From Sphingobacteriales bacterium (GTDB lineage: Bacteria > Bacteroidota > Bacteroidia > Sphingobacteriales > Sphingobacteriaceae), in NCBI GenBank assembly GCA_028288165.1, contig JAQBOG010000006.1, positions 1-64,000 on the forward strand: 64,000 nucleotides of DNA. The letters are read 5' to 3'. Of the stretch, positions 37,082 through 47,580 are shown one piece after another. Position 1 is the first letter of the stretch. Every line of letters begins with the position of its first letter. The notes under the pieces are model-generated. The model saw nothing but the letters and a program-made list of their open reading frames with translations, was not told the DNA's origin and searched no databases. A program made the position numbers and the translations under genes.

Positions 37082-38071
37082 TTACTGGTAAAGCACCTGA
37101 CTTACTGTAACTTCAGATTCATCACCCTTATTTAATGATATCAGTTCGTCAATAATGTAGACAGGCCTTTTTCGACTTGCGTCCAGCGTTCTCCACAAAT
37201 ATTCAGCAATTATCCCCAGTGCAATATTTGTAATCCCAAAACCCAACATCAGGATGGATACTAAAGCAGGCCATCCACTTGCCAAATCATCAAAAAATAG
37301 TTTTCTAAAAACGATATAGCCTGTCCAAGCAAGCCCCAGCAGGAAAAATAAAATCCCGATAATGGAAACTAGCCGAATTGGTGCAAAAGAGAAGGCTACA
37401 AATGAATCAACAAAGAGCTTTATTTTTTTCGAAAGTGTCCATTTACTTTTGCCGGTTTGCCTGTCTCTTTTTTTATAGGTGATGCTTGTCTGGCGAAAGC
37501 CTAAACCTAAAATTTGCAAAAATATTGAAGAGTTAGCCTCCACATTCCGAACTAATTCTTTCGCTACTTTTTTATCAAACATCACAATATCAAAACCTTT
37601 ATCAGGGAAGTTATCGAATGCAAACTTTTTCATTAAGTAAGCATAGCTAGTTGAAAAAATTCGTTCAATCACAGATATACTTCCTGTTTCCCTTTGCGCC
37701 CACACGATGCCATTTCCCTGTTCCATTTTTACTATCATAATCGTGATTAACTCCAATGGATCTTGCAGATCGGCATAATTGAAACAGATATAATCACCAC
37801 TGGCATGGGCAACACCAGCACGTAAAGCAGCATGCGAACCAAAATTTCTAGATAGGTTGATCACTTTTGCACCGTATGTTTCATGTACTATTTCAGTAAG
37901 TAAATTTGCTGATTGATCTGTTGAACCATCATTTACAAAAATGACCTCACCCTTAAAATCAGCGTTCTCTTTAAAAAACCGATTGAGGCTTTTAACCAAA
38001 AATGGTATTCCGGCATATTCGTTGAATATGGGAATAATTACCGTGATTAATTTTTGTGCAGTTTCAAACAT
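37082..38071 (-). CDS. Membrane-anchored glycosyltransferase family 2 (DPM1/ArnC-like)
   Basis: LITVIIPIFNEYAGIPFLVKSLNRF...VIFVNDGSTDQSANLL; two C-terminal TM segments. Confidence 0.9.
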   Translation of the reverse strand: MFETAQKLITVIIPIFNEYAGIPFLVKSLNRFFKENADFKGEVIFVNDGSTDQSANLLTEIVHETYGAKVINLSRNFGSHAALRAGVAHASGDYICFNYADLQDPLELITIMIVKMEQGNGIVWAQRETGSISVIERIFSTSYAYLMKKFAFDNFPDKGFDIVMFDKKVAKELVRNVEANSSIFLQILGLGFRQTSITYKKRDRQTGKSKWTLSKKIKLFVDSFVAFSFAPIRLVSIIGILFFLLGLAWTGYIVFRKLFFDDLASGWPALVSILMLGFGITNIALGIIAEYLWRTLDASRKRPVYIIDELISLNKGDESEVTVSQVLYQ

Positions 38072-39011
38072 CTGATTTGAATTTGAAGCGTACTTTAATA
38101 CTTTTTACAAGTGTTGCAGCAGGCATCTTTATACCTCGCCATTCAACTTCTTGCACCTTTAAAACTTCATTTTTACAGGCTACTAAAATGCATCCCGAAG
38201 CTTTGTTCACAGCTAATACATGACCAGGAATTGCTAAAAACTCTTCCTCCATTTGATGAGGTTTTGCTTTCCATATGATTATCTTTTCACCATTCAAATA
38301 CGTGAAAGCACCAGGAAAAGGATGGGAGGAAGCTCGAATAAGATTATAAATTTCTGTTGCAGTTCTGTTCCAATCTACTTGGCTATCTTCCGGAAGCCTC
38401 GGGTAACACCGCAGTCCTTTCGTACTTCCCTTTACTTCAAATGCATCCGGATTTATAAGTAGTTTTTTTATGGCTTGTTCAAAAAGTAAGGGGGCAATTT
38501 GCTCGGCCTTTGTTAAAATATCTGCCACGTATAAACCATCGGTAATACGGATCGACTCTCTGGAAATTACATCCCCGGAATCCAGCTCCACAGCCATTTT
38601 GTGAACGTTGGCATTTATGTATTTTTCTCCGTTAATAATGCTCCAATTAACAGTGGCGTTACCTTTATAATCAGGCAGATTGCCTAAATGAAAATTTAAA
38701 ATTCCGCAATCAAATAGGTCAAGAAAACTTTCGGGTATGGTGTATTTCCAGTTTACACTAATGGCAATGTGAATTGAATGGGCCTTTATAATCTCTATAA
38801 TCTCATCAGTATGCAAGCATTTACACATGAAAAGTTTAGCTCCTATTCGGTTTGCAAGTTTCTCGAAATCGACATGCTTAATATCATACTCACTGTAGGC
38901 TTCTTCAGTAACAATTGCTTTAAAAGAGTAACCTAAAGCGTTTAAATGAATAATAGTATCATATAAATATCTTGAACGCCCAATGGCAATCAAATTTTCA
39001 TTGGCCATCAT
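38064..39011 (-). CDS. Formyltransferase-family protein (candidate sugar N-formyltransferase)
   Basis: ILNFHLGNLPDYKGNATVNWSIINGEKYINANVHKMAVELDSGDVI carries the N-H-D catalytic pattern of the Fmt fold. Confidence 0.85.
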   Translation of the reverse strand: MMANENLIAIGRSRYLYDTIIHLNALGYSFKAIVTEEAYSEYDIKHVDFEKLANRIGAKLFMCKCLHTDEIIEIIKAHSIHIAISVNWKYTIPESFLDLFDCGILNFHLGNLPDYKGNATVNWSIINGEKYINANVHKMAVELDSGDVISRESIRITDGLYVADILTKAEQIAPLLFEQAIKKLLINPDAFEVKGSTKGLRCYPRLPEDSQVDWNRTATEIYNLIRASSHPFPGAFTYLNGEKIIIWKAKPHQMEEEFLAIPGHVLAVNKASGCILVACKNEVLKVQEVEWRGIKMPAATLVKSIKVRFKFKSDV

Positions 39012-40045
39012 ATCAATTCACCGATAGGCATATTTTTGAAGGAGTAATTATCCGTTAGCATGGCTTCTGCCACTTTAAGCCCACCTGCCTGTAATCGTAT
39101 AGTTGGGTCGTATCCGATAGCGGAGGGCAAGATCCCCATATGGCCAATAGGAACATGCTTAGGGAAATATGAAATACCAGCTTCTTTAAACGCTTGAGTA
39201 TCTATTTCTCCTGCATAACGTAGTATAAATGGGTTTGTCAATGCATCCTGAAAGCTTTTGACTTTAATAGGTTCGCCATTTTTACCAATCCAGGTGTTTA
39301 CAAATGGGTAGGCTGTAAAAAGAACAGCTTCGGCATCTTTATATTTCTCAGGAATGTTAATATGGGGAAAACCTCCTACCCAATCAATATTTTGCAGATC
39401 GTATTTATGCTTGTTTTCGTCAGTATCTATCACACATAAGCCATCACACATTTTTGATATCACTTTGGCGATGTAGGGCCCGAAATCGTTGTTGCAGATA
39501 AGGATAAATTTGTTTTTAAAAAGACATAAACCTGCATCAAATATTTGCTTAATGGCCATGTCGCCTAAAAAATTAAATACATCTACATCCGGATGTCTTT
39601 CATTGGTGGCTCCAACTTTAAATCCACGCCTTTTAATGTAGTTAATATCCATATCGGCATCCCGCCATTCCCAAGCCTCATACATTAACGGAATCACCAA
39701 CCCATCTTTTGCATGTTGCAGCTTCTCCTTGTTTAAGGGTCTTAAATGGCCGGAGTTTGTAATAATATCAGCTTCATAAATTAGTTCAGGAGTTAGCTTT
39801 TCAATAAATGTAATATCCAGCTGAGCCTCATCAAAATCTTCATAAACCTGTTTAGTTTGCCGAATAACTTCGCTTACTGATCCGTATGATGTTGACTTTG
39901 TATAGGCATATACTTTCGCTCCTGCAAGGGCAGCTAAAATTGGTGTAACGATGTAAGCACCTGTTGCAGCTTCTGTTAAAACCACTTTACCTTTCAAATT
40001 CAGCTTAAGTGACTCTACCTGTTTACTCAATTTATTTATCAGCAT
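39008..40045 (-). CDS. Uncharacterised Rossmann-like protein in sugar-modification cassette
   Basis: GKVVLTEAATGAYIVTPILAALAGAKVYAYTKSTSYGSVSEVI; no family recognised with confidence. Confidence 0.6.
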   Translation of the reverse strand: MLINKLSKQVESLKLNLKGKVVLTEAATGAYIVTPILAALAGAKVYAYTKSTSYGSVSEVIRQTKQVYEDFDEAQLDITFIEKLTPELIYEADIITNSGHLRPLNKEKLQHAKDGLVIPLMYEAWEWRDADMDINYIKRRGFKVGATNERHPDVDVFNFLGDMAIKQIFDAGLCLFKNKFILICNNDFGPYIAKVISKMCDGLCVIDTDENKHKYDLQNIDWVGGFPHINIPEKYKDAEAVLFTAYPFVNTWIGKNGEPIKVKSFQDALTNPFILRYAGEIDTQAFKEAGISYFPKHVPIGHMGILPSAIGYDPTIRLQAGGLKVAEAMLTDNYSFKNMPIGELI

Positions 40046-40048
40046 ACC

Positions 40049-41164
40049 TTAATACTGGTTTAAAGCTTCAATAACATAATTTACTTCTTGATTTGTTAGT
40101 TCTGCATACATCGGCAACGACAAACAATGATTAGCCAAATACTCCGAATTGGGGCAATCGCCCGGCTGATAATCTAAATGTTTATAAACTTTTTGCAGAT
40201 GACAGGGAACCGGATAATGTAAACCAGGAAAGATATTTTTATTGTTCAGATAAGAAATCAGATCATCCCTATCTTCAGTAGTGATCACAAATAAATGATA
40301 GATCGATTCTGTTTCTTCTGGCTGTACTTGAACCGTAATTTTACTGTTGCTGATGTATTGCTGATACTTTTCAGCAATCTCTCTTCTTTTATTATTCCAT
40401 CCAGATAAATACTTCAGTTTTACATTTAGCGACGCGGCTTCTAATCCCCCCATCCGCATATTGTAACCAAGTTCATCATGATAATATCTGGTAACAGAAC
40501 CGTGGTTTCTTAAACTAAGTAGGTGTTTATAAAATACTTCGCTGTTGGTAGTAATACATCCGGCTTCGCCACAAGCTCCTAAATTTTTGCCCGGATAAAA
40601 GCTAAAACTTGCCATTTCGCCAAAACCACCTACCGGGATGCCTTTGTATTTTGCACCTTGAGCTTGAGCTGCATCTTCGATTAAATACAAATTATGTTTT
40701 TTACAAATAGCAGAAACGGCATCCACATCAAAAGGCTGACCGTATAGATGTACACCTACTATTGCTTTTGTTTTCTCGGTGATTTTTGCTTCAATCTTAC
40801 TTGCATCAATTTGCCAGCTATCAGCCGTACAATCCACAAAAACAGGAGTTGCTCCGGTGTATGATACGCCCCAGGCAGTAGCAATAAACGTATTTGCCGG
40901 AATAATCACTTCATCACCTTTCCCAATTTTTAACGCTAACATGGCTAAATGCAAGGCAGATGTGCCGTTGTTTACACCAACTGTATATTTAGTATGGCAG
41001 AAACCGGCAAAACTGTTTTCGAATTCACTTACGAACGTTCCACCAGAAAAAGCATGACTATCATACACTTTTTCAAAAGCTGTAAATAACTCGGTTTTTA
41101 CCTGCTGATGCTGTCCCCTTAAATCGAGACAAGATATTCTATCCTGAACTTCAAAAACCTCCAT
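40049..41164 (-). CDS. DegT/DnrJ/EryC1 aminotransferase
   Basis: SNNGTSALHLAMLALKIGKGDEVIIPANTFIATAWGV-type pattern; ASFSFYPGKNLGACGEAGCITT. Confidence 0.93.
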   Translation of the reverse strand: MEVFEVQDRISCLDLRGQHQQVKTELFTAFEKVYDSHAFSGGTFVSEFENSFAGFCHTKYTVGVNNGTSALHLAMLALKIGKGDEVIIPANTFIATAWGVSYTGATPVFVDCTADSWQIDASKIEAKITEKTKAIVGVHLYGQPFDVDAVSAICKKHNLYLIEDAAQAQGAKYKGIPVGGFGEMASFSFYPGKNLGACGEAGCITTNSEVFYKHLLSLRNHGSVTRYYHDELGYNMRMGGLEAASLNVKLKYLSGWNNKRREIAEKYQQYISNSKITVQVQPEETESIYHLFVITTEDRDDLISYLNNKNIFPGLHYPVPCHLQKVYKHLDYQPGDCPNSEYLANHCLSLPMYAELTNQEVNYVIEALNQY

Positions 41165-41165
41165 C

Positions 41166-41678
41166 TTATGTCAATATTGATTCTAATGTTTTAACAACTT
41201 TTGCAGGCACGCCCGCTACTACTGCATTATCGGGAACATTTTTTGTAACTACCGACCCTGCTCCAATCATGGCATTTTTACCGATTCTAATGCCGCAAAG
41301 TATCGTAGCGCTCGACCCTAAAGAAGCCCCTTCTCCAACATAGGTTTCTTCGCAATTCCAATCGGCTTCTGTTTGCAAAGTACCGTCGGCTTTGGTAGCT
41401 CGTGGATATCTATCATTGGTAAAGGTTACATTATGCCCAATAAACACATTGTCGGCTATGTGCACTCCCTCACAAATAAATGAATGACTAGAAATTTTAC
41501 AATTTTTACCAATCGTTGCACCTTTTTGGATTTCTACAAACGTTCCGATTTTAGAACCGTCGTCAATAAAACAACCGTAGGCATTTACGAAATTGCAGAT
41601 CTTAACATCTTTGCCAACCGATACATTCCTTAAGTTTTGATTGGCATTGTTTATGGTAAGTATATCCATCTTACACAA
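41166..41678 (-). CDS. Hexapeptide-repeat N-acetyltransferase (WlbB-like)
   Basis: VFIGHNVTFTNDRYPRATKADG...ETYVGEGASLGSSATILCGIRIGKNAMIGAGSVVTKNVPDNAVVAGVPAKVV. Confidence 0.9.
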   Translation of the reverse strand: MCKMDILTINNANQNLRNVSVGKDVKICNFVNAYGCFIDDGSKIGTFVEIQKGATIGKNCKISSHSFICEGVHIADNVFIGHNVTFTNDRYPRATKADGTLQTEADWNCEETYVGEGASLGSSATILCGIRIGKNAMIGAGSVVTKNVPDNAVVAGVPAKVVKTLESILT

Positions 41679-42723
41679 CAGCTTTTAAAAATTGACTATT
41701 AACTTTTTTATCTATTGGCTCCACCAAAATTTCGCATCCACTATTTTTGATCGATTTGCTCGATGCCTCCAGAATCTTAACTACATCTAATCCTAATTGG
41801 CTGCAAGATCTAGGTTGTTCTACCCCCATTATCGAACGGATGAAGTTGTTGGCCATTCCCAATAAAGCTTCTGTAGTAGCTAGCTTCGGCACATGAATAT
41901 CACCCGTTCTGTAATCTACCAGTACACTGTTTCTTTCTTCGTTGGTACTGTGTTTATAGCTCGTGTCATACACCTTAATTTTTTCGGTTGGCTCTAAATC
42001 ATTGTACAAAATCATTTTTTCGTCACCACCCACTAACATCATCCGTACCTTAACAGGGCTGGTCCAGGAGCAATTAAAATGAGCTATAAACCCAGAGCTA
42101 TAATTCACCGTTAAATAAGCAATGTTTTCAATCCGATTATTGGTATGCGTAACACCTGTGGCATTTACACTGTAAGGTTCTTCAGCAATTATGTAGTTCA
42201 GTATGGAGATATCATGAGGAGCTAAATCCCATAATACGTTGATGTCGGGCTGAAATAATCCTAAATTGATACGGGTGGAATCAAGGTATTTTATGGTTCC
42301 AAGTTTCTCTTCATCAACCAATTGCTTCATCTTCTCAACTGCTCCAGTATATAAAAAGGTATGATCTACCATGAGCAGCAGTTTTTTTTGTGCAGCCAAA
42401 TTGATTAGAATCTGAGCTTCCATCACCGATGAAGCCATTGGTTTTTCAATCAATACATGTTTACCCTCCGAAAGTGCTTTTTTGGCCAATGCAAAGTGCG
42501 TATAAACAGGAGTGGCAATAATTACCGCATCAATTTCCGGATCGTTAATGATATCAGATGCATCTTTAAAGCCCTTTATAGATGGGAAGGTTTTTTGCAA
42601 ATGAAGAAGTCGGTCTGATCGTGTTTCTGCTACTGATTTTATAACACAATCATCTGCAGCAAAGAAATTTCTAACCAGGTTTGGGCCCCAATACCCATAA
42701 CCAATGATGCCAATTCGTATCAT
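41671..42723 (-). CDS. Gfo/Idh/MocA-family oxidoreductase
   Basis: IRIGIIGYGYWGPNLVRNFFA...VLIEKPMASSVMEAQILI. Confidence 0.93.
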   Translation of the reverse strand: MIRIGIIGYGYWGPNLVRNFFAADDCVIKSVAETRSDRLLHLQKTFPSIKGFKDASDIINDPEIDAVIIATPVYTHFALAKKALSEGKHVLIEKPMASSVMEAQILINLAAQKKLLLMVDHTFLYTGAVEKMKQLVDEEKLGTIKYLDSTRINLGLFQPDINVLWDLAPHDISILNYIIAEEPYSVNATGVTHTNNRIENIAYLTVNYSSGFIAHFNCSWTSPVKVRMMLVGGDEKMILYNDLEPTEKIKVYDTSYKHSTNEERNSVLVDYRTGDIHVPKLATTEALLGMANNFIRSIMGVEQPRSCSQLGLDVVKILEASSKSIKNSGCEILVEPIDKKVNSQFLKAVV

Positions 42724-42751
42724 AGATGAATTTATAATGAATGAAACTGAT

Positions 42752-44410
42752 TTATTTATTACTTAAATGCCGATTGTGGATACCTTGCCGGATAAAAAGT
42801 TTATATGGCCCGTAAGGCTGGCGAAATATGGAATACAAGTTCCTGATGCTGCTTGTAAAAGTTGTTTTTCCATTAAACTGATCATCTTTTACAGCGTAAA
42901 CTTGATAGCTATCTCGTTCATACAAGCCTTCATTATTCATTTGATTTATAAACTGTGAAGGTATTTGTATATCATTTTTAATGATGACGTAATCAACATT
43001 AGATAGTATGTTAGCGAACATTGTTGAGGTAAAAACCTCATCATAGGGTATGTAAGGTCCGTATAATTTCCACCCTAGTTTCCTACCGGGATAATAAAAC
43101 TCAAACGGAGCAAAAACAGCATGATTTCCTTTTCCGAGTAAGGCATTAGCTGCATGGTAAACCAAATCGCGATCTCGGTTTTGGTGCTGAAATGCGGCGA
43201 AGTAAGAACGAATACCGATTGAAAAAAAGACTGACCAAAATAAAAGCAATGTTAACCCGATGAGTTTTTTGAAGCGATTAAGTTCAATTTTCTTGCTCGA
43301 TATCTGATTTAGGGAGTAAACTGAAGCAATGGCCACAATAAAATAAGGTAGCAGATATTGAACCCTGTGAATATAAACCAGGGTAAACATCATGATAAAG
43401 GATGCAGTTAAACAAGCTAGAATTAAACCAGTTTGCTTTCTTAGAATAAATGCGATTGCAGCTAAGAAAAATACGACTGGAGTAAACTTGAGTACGCTCA
43501 GCAGTTTGATACCTGAAGAAAATAAGTTAGAAATAACACTCCCTTTTGCAGCTCCTGATTGAGTATTTACCGTTACGCCGTCAATCAGATAATGTATTTT
43601 CTGAATTAATTGGGGTATTAAAGGGATAAGAATAATTACGGATGCAAGAACTCCTCCAACTCCCATTAAAATAACTAATAAGAAGCGTTGTTTGATTGTT
43701 ACTCCAGCTGTTTTTAGTTTAACAAATAGTGAATACAATTCAAATATGATCAACGGGAATAGAAATATCGCCGATGGCCAAATAAACAAACCGATTGCCG
43801 CAAAAACACCTGCGAAGAAAAGATGGCTTTTTAATAGTTTATAGTTTGAAGAAAAAACCACAGATCGGCAGATCAAGCAGCAAGATAATAAGCAGAAGGC
43901 CATTGTCCAGCCATCAACCCTGGCCATGGTATATGCTTGTACAAATATTGGATCAAGCAGAAATACTAAACCAAGTATAAAGGCAGCGTTTCTATGTGTT
44001 CCTTTTAATAATAGCCAGCGAACTAAAACCGTTGAAGCTACTAACGCCCCTAAAATAGCAGATATACGTGGGCCGTATTGTCCAAAAGTTGTATAACTGA
44101 GCTCTTGAAGTACAGGTCCGAGATAAAAAATGAAAAATACGGGGTGATTTTTGCTAGTTATCCAGGCGATAGACCACGTTGTTTCTGGATTTAAAACGAT
44201 TCTGCCCAAATCAAGGGTCATAAATTCATCTGCATGAAGATATGGGGCCACAGCAATAGTTAGTGAATAAACAAATACGATCAATACCAGGGCCGCTATC
44301 CACATTCCCCAAAAAAATTTATAAGGAGCAACCTTTTTCGAATTGATATTAAATGTATTCTCAGGATAAGAAAACGGTTGAAAACTTAGGTGCATAGGAT
44401 GTCCAGTCAA
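42752..44410 (-). CDS. ArnT/GT39-like membrane glycosyltransferase
   Basis: Multi-TM with YLHADEFMTLDLGRIVLNPETTWSIAWITSKNHPVFFIF in the first periplasmic loop. Confidence 0.7.
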   Translation of the reverse strand: MTGHPMHLSFQPFSYPENTFNINSKKVAPYKFFWGMWIAALVLIVFVYSLTIAVAPYLHADEFMTLDLGRIVLNPETTWSIAWITSKNHPVFFIFYLGPVLQELSYTTFGQYGPRISAILGALVASTVLVRWLLLKGTHRNAAFILGLVFLLDPIFVQAYTMARVDGWTMAFCLLSCCLICRSVVFSSNYKLLKSHLFFAGVFAAIGLFIWPSAIFLFPLIIFELYSLFVKLKTAGVTIKQRFLLVILMGVGGVLASVIILIPLIPQLIQKIHYLIDGVTVNTQSGAAKGSVISNLFSSGIKLLSVLKFTPVVFFLAAIAFILRKQTGLILACLTASFIMMFTLVYIHRVQYLLPYFIVAIASVYSLNQISSKKIELNRFKKLIGLTLLLFWSVFFSIGIRSYFAAFQHQNRDRDLVYHAANALLGKGNHAVFAPFEFYYPGRKLGWKLYGPYIPYDEVFTSTMFANILSNVDYVIIKNDIQIPSQFINQMNNEGLYERDSYQVYAVKDDQFNGKTTFTSSIRNLYSIFRQPYGPYKLFIRQGIHNRHLSNK

Positions 44411-44479
44411 TACCCCTGACGGGTATGTTTTCGATAAAAAACTATTAAATAATTTTGCTAGAAAATTGCTGCTAGAGAG

Positions 44480-46798
44480 TTATGAATGGATATTTTTAGT
44501 ATAATATCCATAATTATAGTTGCCTTTATAACCGTATTTACCGGTCAAGGAAACCCCGTTTAACACCACATGCAAATTGTTAAACTTATGTCGCTGGTAA
44601 AGCTGTTTCAGGTAGTTCAAATCAGATTTATATGTATATGATTGCCTCATAATATACAAAACTGCATTGCTGAACCGAGATAATATCATGGCATCTGCCA
44701 CTAATTTCACAGGCGGAGTGTCGATAAGAATTTCATCAAAATTAGAAGACAACCAGTCAAATAAGACATCGATTTCTGGCTTTTCTAAAAGTTCGGATGG
44801 ATTTTTAGGTATATAACCAGTAGAAATTACATACAAATCAGGATGAATTCTGGAAGGTTGAATAATTTCTTCAATAAGCGCTTCACCATTCAAATAAGAA
44901 CTGATGCCTTTTTCCCCCTGGAGGTTATAATACTTAGATATGCTAGGATTTCTAAAATCTAACTCTAAAATCACCGATCTTCTACCCGCAGCGGCATAAG
45001 CAGCTCCCAAATTTCTCGTTACAAAACTCTTTCCTTCTCCAGGCATACCAGAGGTTAATAAGGTAACGTTACCATCTTTCCGTTTACCTTCTGTATAATT
45101 AAGATTGGTTCTGAGTATCCGAAATTGCTCTGCAATGATGTTTCTAGAGCCGTCCAATACAATTAGGGGAGTAGCTTTCTTTTCCTGTACCAGTTCACCT
45201 AAAATCGGAATATGAATTAAATTTTCAATTTCTTTGGCGGAGGTAATCCGATTGTTTAAAAGATCCTTTCCAAAAATAATTCCTCCAGGTATCAGCAAAC
45301 CAAGGATGAATGATAGAGCATACGTATAGGTAGTGTTACGGGTAACAGGCGCCCCATAATAAGCTTCCTCAATTATTCTGCTTCCGTTTAATTTAGATGC
45401 ATGATTAACAACGGCTTCTTCCCGCTTTTGTAATAAATAGATGTAAAGTTCCTCTTTAATACTTTGTTGACGTTTAATGCTTATAAATTCCCTCTCCTGC
45501 CCCGGAACTTGTTTAATAGACGCCTCTAACTTTGAATTAAAGCCTTCTAATTGATTTCTTGTTCCTGAAAGCGATCTTTTTATACTGCCAATATTTTCTA
45601 AAATAGTTCTCTTTACGGAAGCAATTTGCTTATTGAGCGGAATAAAAACGGGGTTTAATTCGGGCGTGGTGGCTAATAGCTTATCTTTTTCTAATTGTAA
45701 ACTGATTAGTTTATTAACAAGTGAAACCAGATTTGGATCGCTTATACCAATTGTAGCAGGCGCAGAACCTGTCCCTCTGTTTGACTTAACATAGCGTTGA
45801 ATTTGGTCGAATACTTGAAATTGAACATTCAGCTCATTTAACCGGCCATCGTTATCTTTAACATTTTCTAAAAACACCTTTGAATCAGCCGAAATATCGG
45901 TTAGCCCTCTACTGCTCTTATAACTTTCAACCTTTTTCTCGAAACCATTAAGTTCGCTGCTCACTGTTGATAAGCGTTCATCAATAAATCGGAGTGTACT
46001 TGCTGTAACGGTGTTCTTGTCTTCAATTGCGGCCTTATTGTAAACAGCAATTAAGTTATTGAGTACATCCACACCGCGTTGCGGCACATTTTCTTTTATC
46101 GCTAAATCTACTATGGAAGCTTGGTCATTAGATAAATAGGCATCAATACTTCCCCTTAAACCATCGGCTACATTTGATGGATGACTTAACGTTACTTGAA
46201 TGGTACTGCCAATATATGAATCTAAGTTTTCGGTAGGATCTAACTTCCAAATACCAAAAGCACTTTTCAATTCCTTTGCAAATAGAATAAAACTTTTGGA
46301 TTTAGGCTGTTTTAAAATAAACGTATGTTCATCTTTTATAAATATTTCGAAGGATTGTCCGGTAAAACTTTTCGCAGGATGAATTAACGTAAAACTTACC
46401 GGGCTGATTCCGTAAAGGTCTTCAGATTTGAGTTTTCCAACCCTACTATACTGAACCCACAGTTGTAGATTTTTAACAACCTGCTGCATCAAAGATCTGG
46501 ATTTTAATATTTCGATCTCATTTTCTATTACTGTTTCACTATTGTTTGAGCTGCTTTCACCTTTTCCCCTAGTAATTTCATTTTTTTCGCTTTTTATAAG
46601 CAGCTTGGCTCTAACTGTATAAACCGGAACAGAAGATCGAAGATAAAAAAACGCTCCACCCAAACAGATACAAACACATACTATAAAATAAGGCCAGTAA
46701 TATAAATACATGGTAAGCTTTTCAAACAAGCTTTCCGATTTGTCTATATCTGAATAATCGTTATAAACAGGACTTGTAATCTTTGTGTCCATAAGCAA
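44480..46798 (-). CDS. Polysaccharide co-polymerase/tyrosine autokinase (Wzc-like)
   Basis: Wzz-type N-terminus; Walker A TSGMPGEGKSFVTRNLGAAYAAAGRRSVILELDFRNPSIS; Tyr-rich tail YGYKGNYNYGYYTK. Confidence 0.93.
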   Translation of the reverse strand: MLMDTKITSPVYNDYSDIDKSESLFEKLTMYLYYWPYFIVCVCICLGGAFFYLRSSVPVYTVRAKLLIKSEKNEITRGKGESSSNNSETVIENEIEILKSRSLMQQVVKNLQLWVQYSRVGKLKSEDLYGISPVSFTLIHPAKSFTGQSFEIFIKDEHTFILKQPKSKSFILFAKELKSAFGIWKLDPTENLDSYIGSTIQVTLSHPSNVADGLRGSIDAYLSNDQASIVDLAIKENVPQRGVDVLNNLIAVYNKAAIEDKNTVTASTLRFIDERLSTVSSELNGFEKKVESYKSSRGLTDISADSKVFLENVKDNDGRLNELNVQFQVFDQIQRYVKSNRGTGSAPATIGISDPNLVSLVNKLISLQLEKDKLLATTPELNPVFIPLNKQIASVKRTILENIGSIKRSLSGTRNQLEGFNSKLEASIKQVPGQEREFISIKRQQSIKEELYIYLLQKREEAVVNHASKLNGSRIIEEAYYGAPVTRNTTYTYALSFILGLLIPGGIIFGKDLLNNRITSAKEIENLIHIPILGELVQEKKATPLIVLDGSRNIIAEQFRILRTNLNYTEGKRKDGNVTLLTSGMPGEGKSFVTRNLGAAYAAAGRRSVILELDFRNPSISKYYNLQGEKGISSYLNGEALIEEIIQPSRIHPDLYVISTGYIPKNPSELLEKPEIDVLFDWLSSNFDEILIDTPPVKLVADAMILSRFSNAVLYIMRQSYTYKSDLNYLKQLYQRHKFNNLHVVLNGVSLTGKYGYKGNYNYGYYTKNIHS

Positions 46799-46837
46799 AC
46801 AGATTAGAGGTGATAAGAGATTTATTATTAAATAGTA

Positions 46838-47356
46838 TTAAATATTGCAATAGGCCAAATGTTTGATGATTACTTCTACATTGTCGGTTTCTATTTCTGC
46901 ATACATTAAATAACCTAGTTTAGGCAGAAGTACTTTGATGGTTTTTTTCTTAACGGCTATAACTTCTCCTTGAAATGCCGACAAAGGACCATCTACTATT
47001 CTAATGATGTCTTTCACACTTACCTTTGTCTTCTCCAGTTTCACATTCATATAGGCAACCAGAAATAACTGAATCATTTCTATTTCATCATTTCTGATAA
47101 CCGCTGGCTTTCCCAACCAATAAACGAAGTTTATAACCCCATCAATTTGCCTCACCAAGCTCTGTTGCTTTTCAGTGATTTTCACAAATACATAGGAAGT
47201 GAATAGAGGCTCTTCCACAACCTTTTTTCTGTCGCTCCATTGCCGTACAACTTTGTTTAAAGGGCAATAATTTTCGACGTTATTTTTGGTTAATAAAGTA
47301 GCCACTTTTTTCTCCCACCGGGCTTGTGTATAAATTGCGTACCATTTTGATTCCAT
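46838..47356 (-). CDS. NusG-paralog transcription antiterminator, UpxY-like
   Basis: WYAIYTQARWEKKVATLLTKNNVENYCPLNKVVRQWSDRKKVVEEPLFTSYVFVKI; KOW-like C-terminal segment IVDGPLSAFQGEVIAVKKKTIKVLL. Confidence 0.9.
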   Translation of the reverse strand: MESKWYAIYTQARWEKKVATLLTKNNVENYCPLNKVVRQWSDRKKVVEEPLFTSYVFVKITEKQQSLVRQIDGVINFVYWLGKPAVIRNDEIEMIQLFLVAYMNVKLEKTKVSVKDIIRIVDGPLSAFQGEVIAVKKKTIKVLLPKLGYLMYAEIETDNVEVIIKHLAYCNI

Positions 47357-47390
47357 ATAGATGCTTTAATTTGTGAACTTAATTTTTTGG

Positions 47391-47420
47391 GCAAAAAGCT
47401 TCGCTAACCCACTCCCATTT
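47391..47420 (-). promoter_or_regulatory. Candidate ops-like leader element upstream of upxY-like gene
   Basis: Minus strand AAATGGGAGTGGGTTAGCGAAGCTTTTTGC; shares TGGGnnnGGnTnAGCGAAGCTTT with the element upstream of wza. Confidence 0.45.
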
Positions 47421-47580
47421 CCAGAAGTGTTAACTAAATAAGAACTATTAAATTTTAGGGATAAAAAGTAACGGCTTAAACATCCATGTTACACCAAATA
47501 ATTAACTCAAAAAAAGAGCTATTTAGTAAACAACTGAATAATAAACAATTGATTAAAAATGTTTTAAGTTTTTTTAATAA

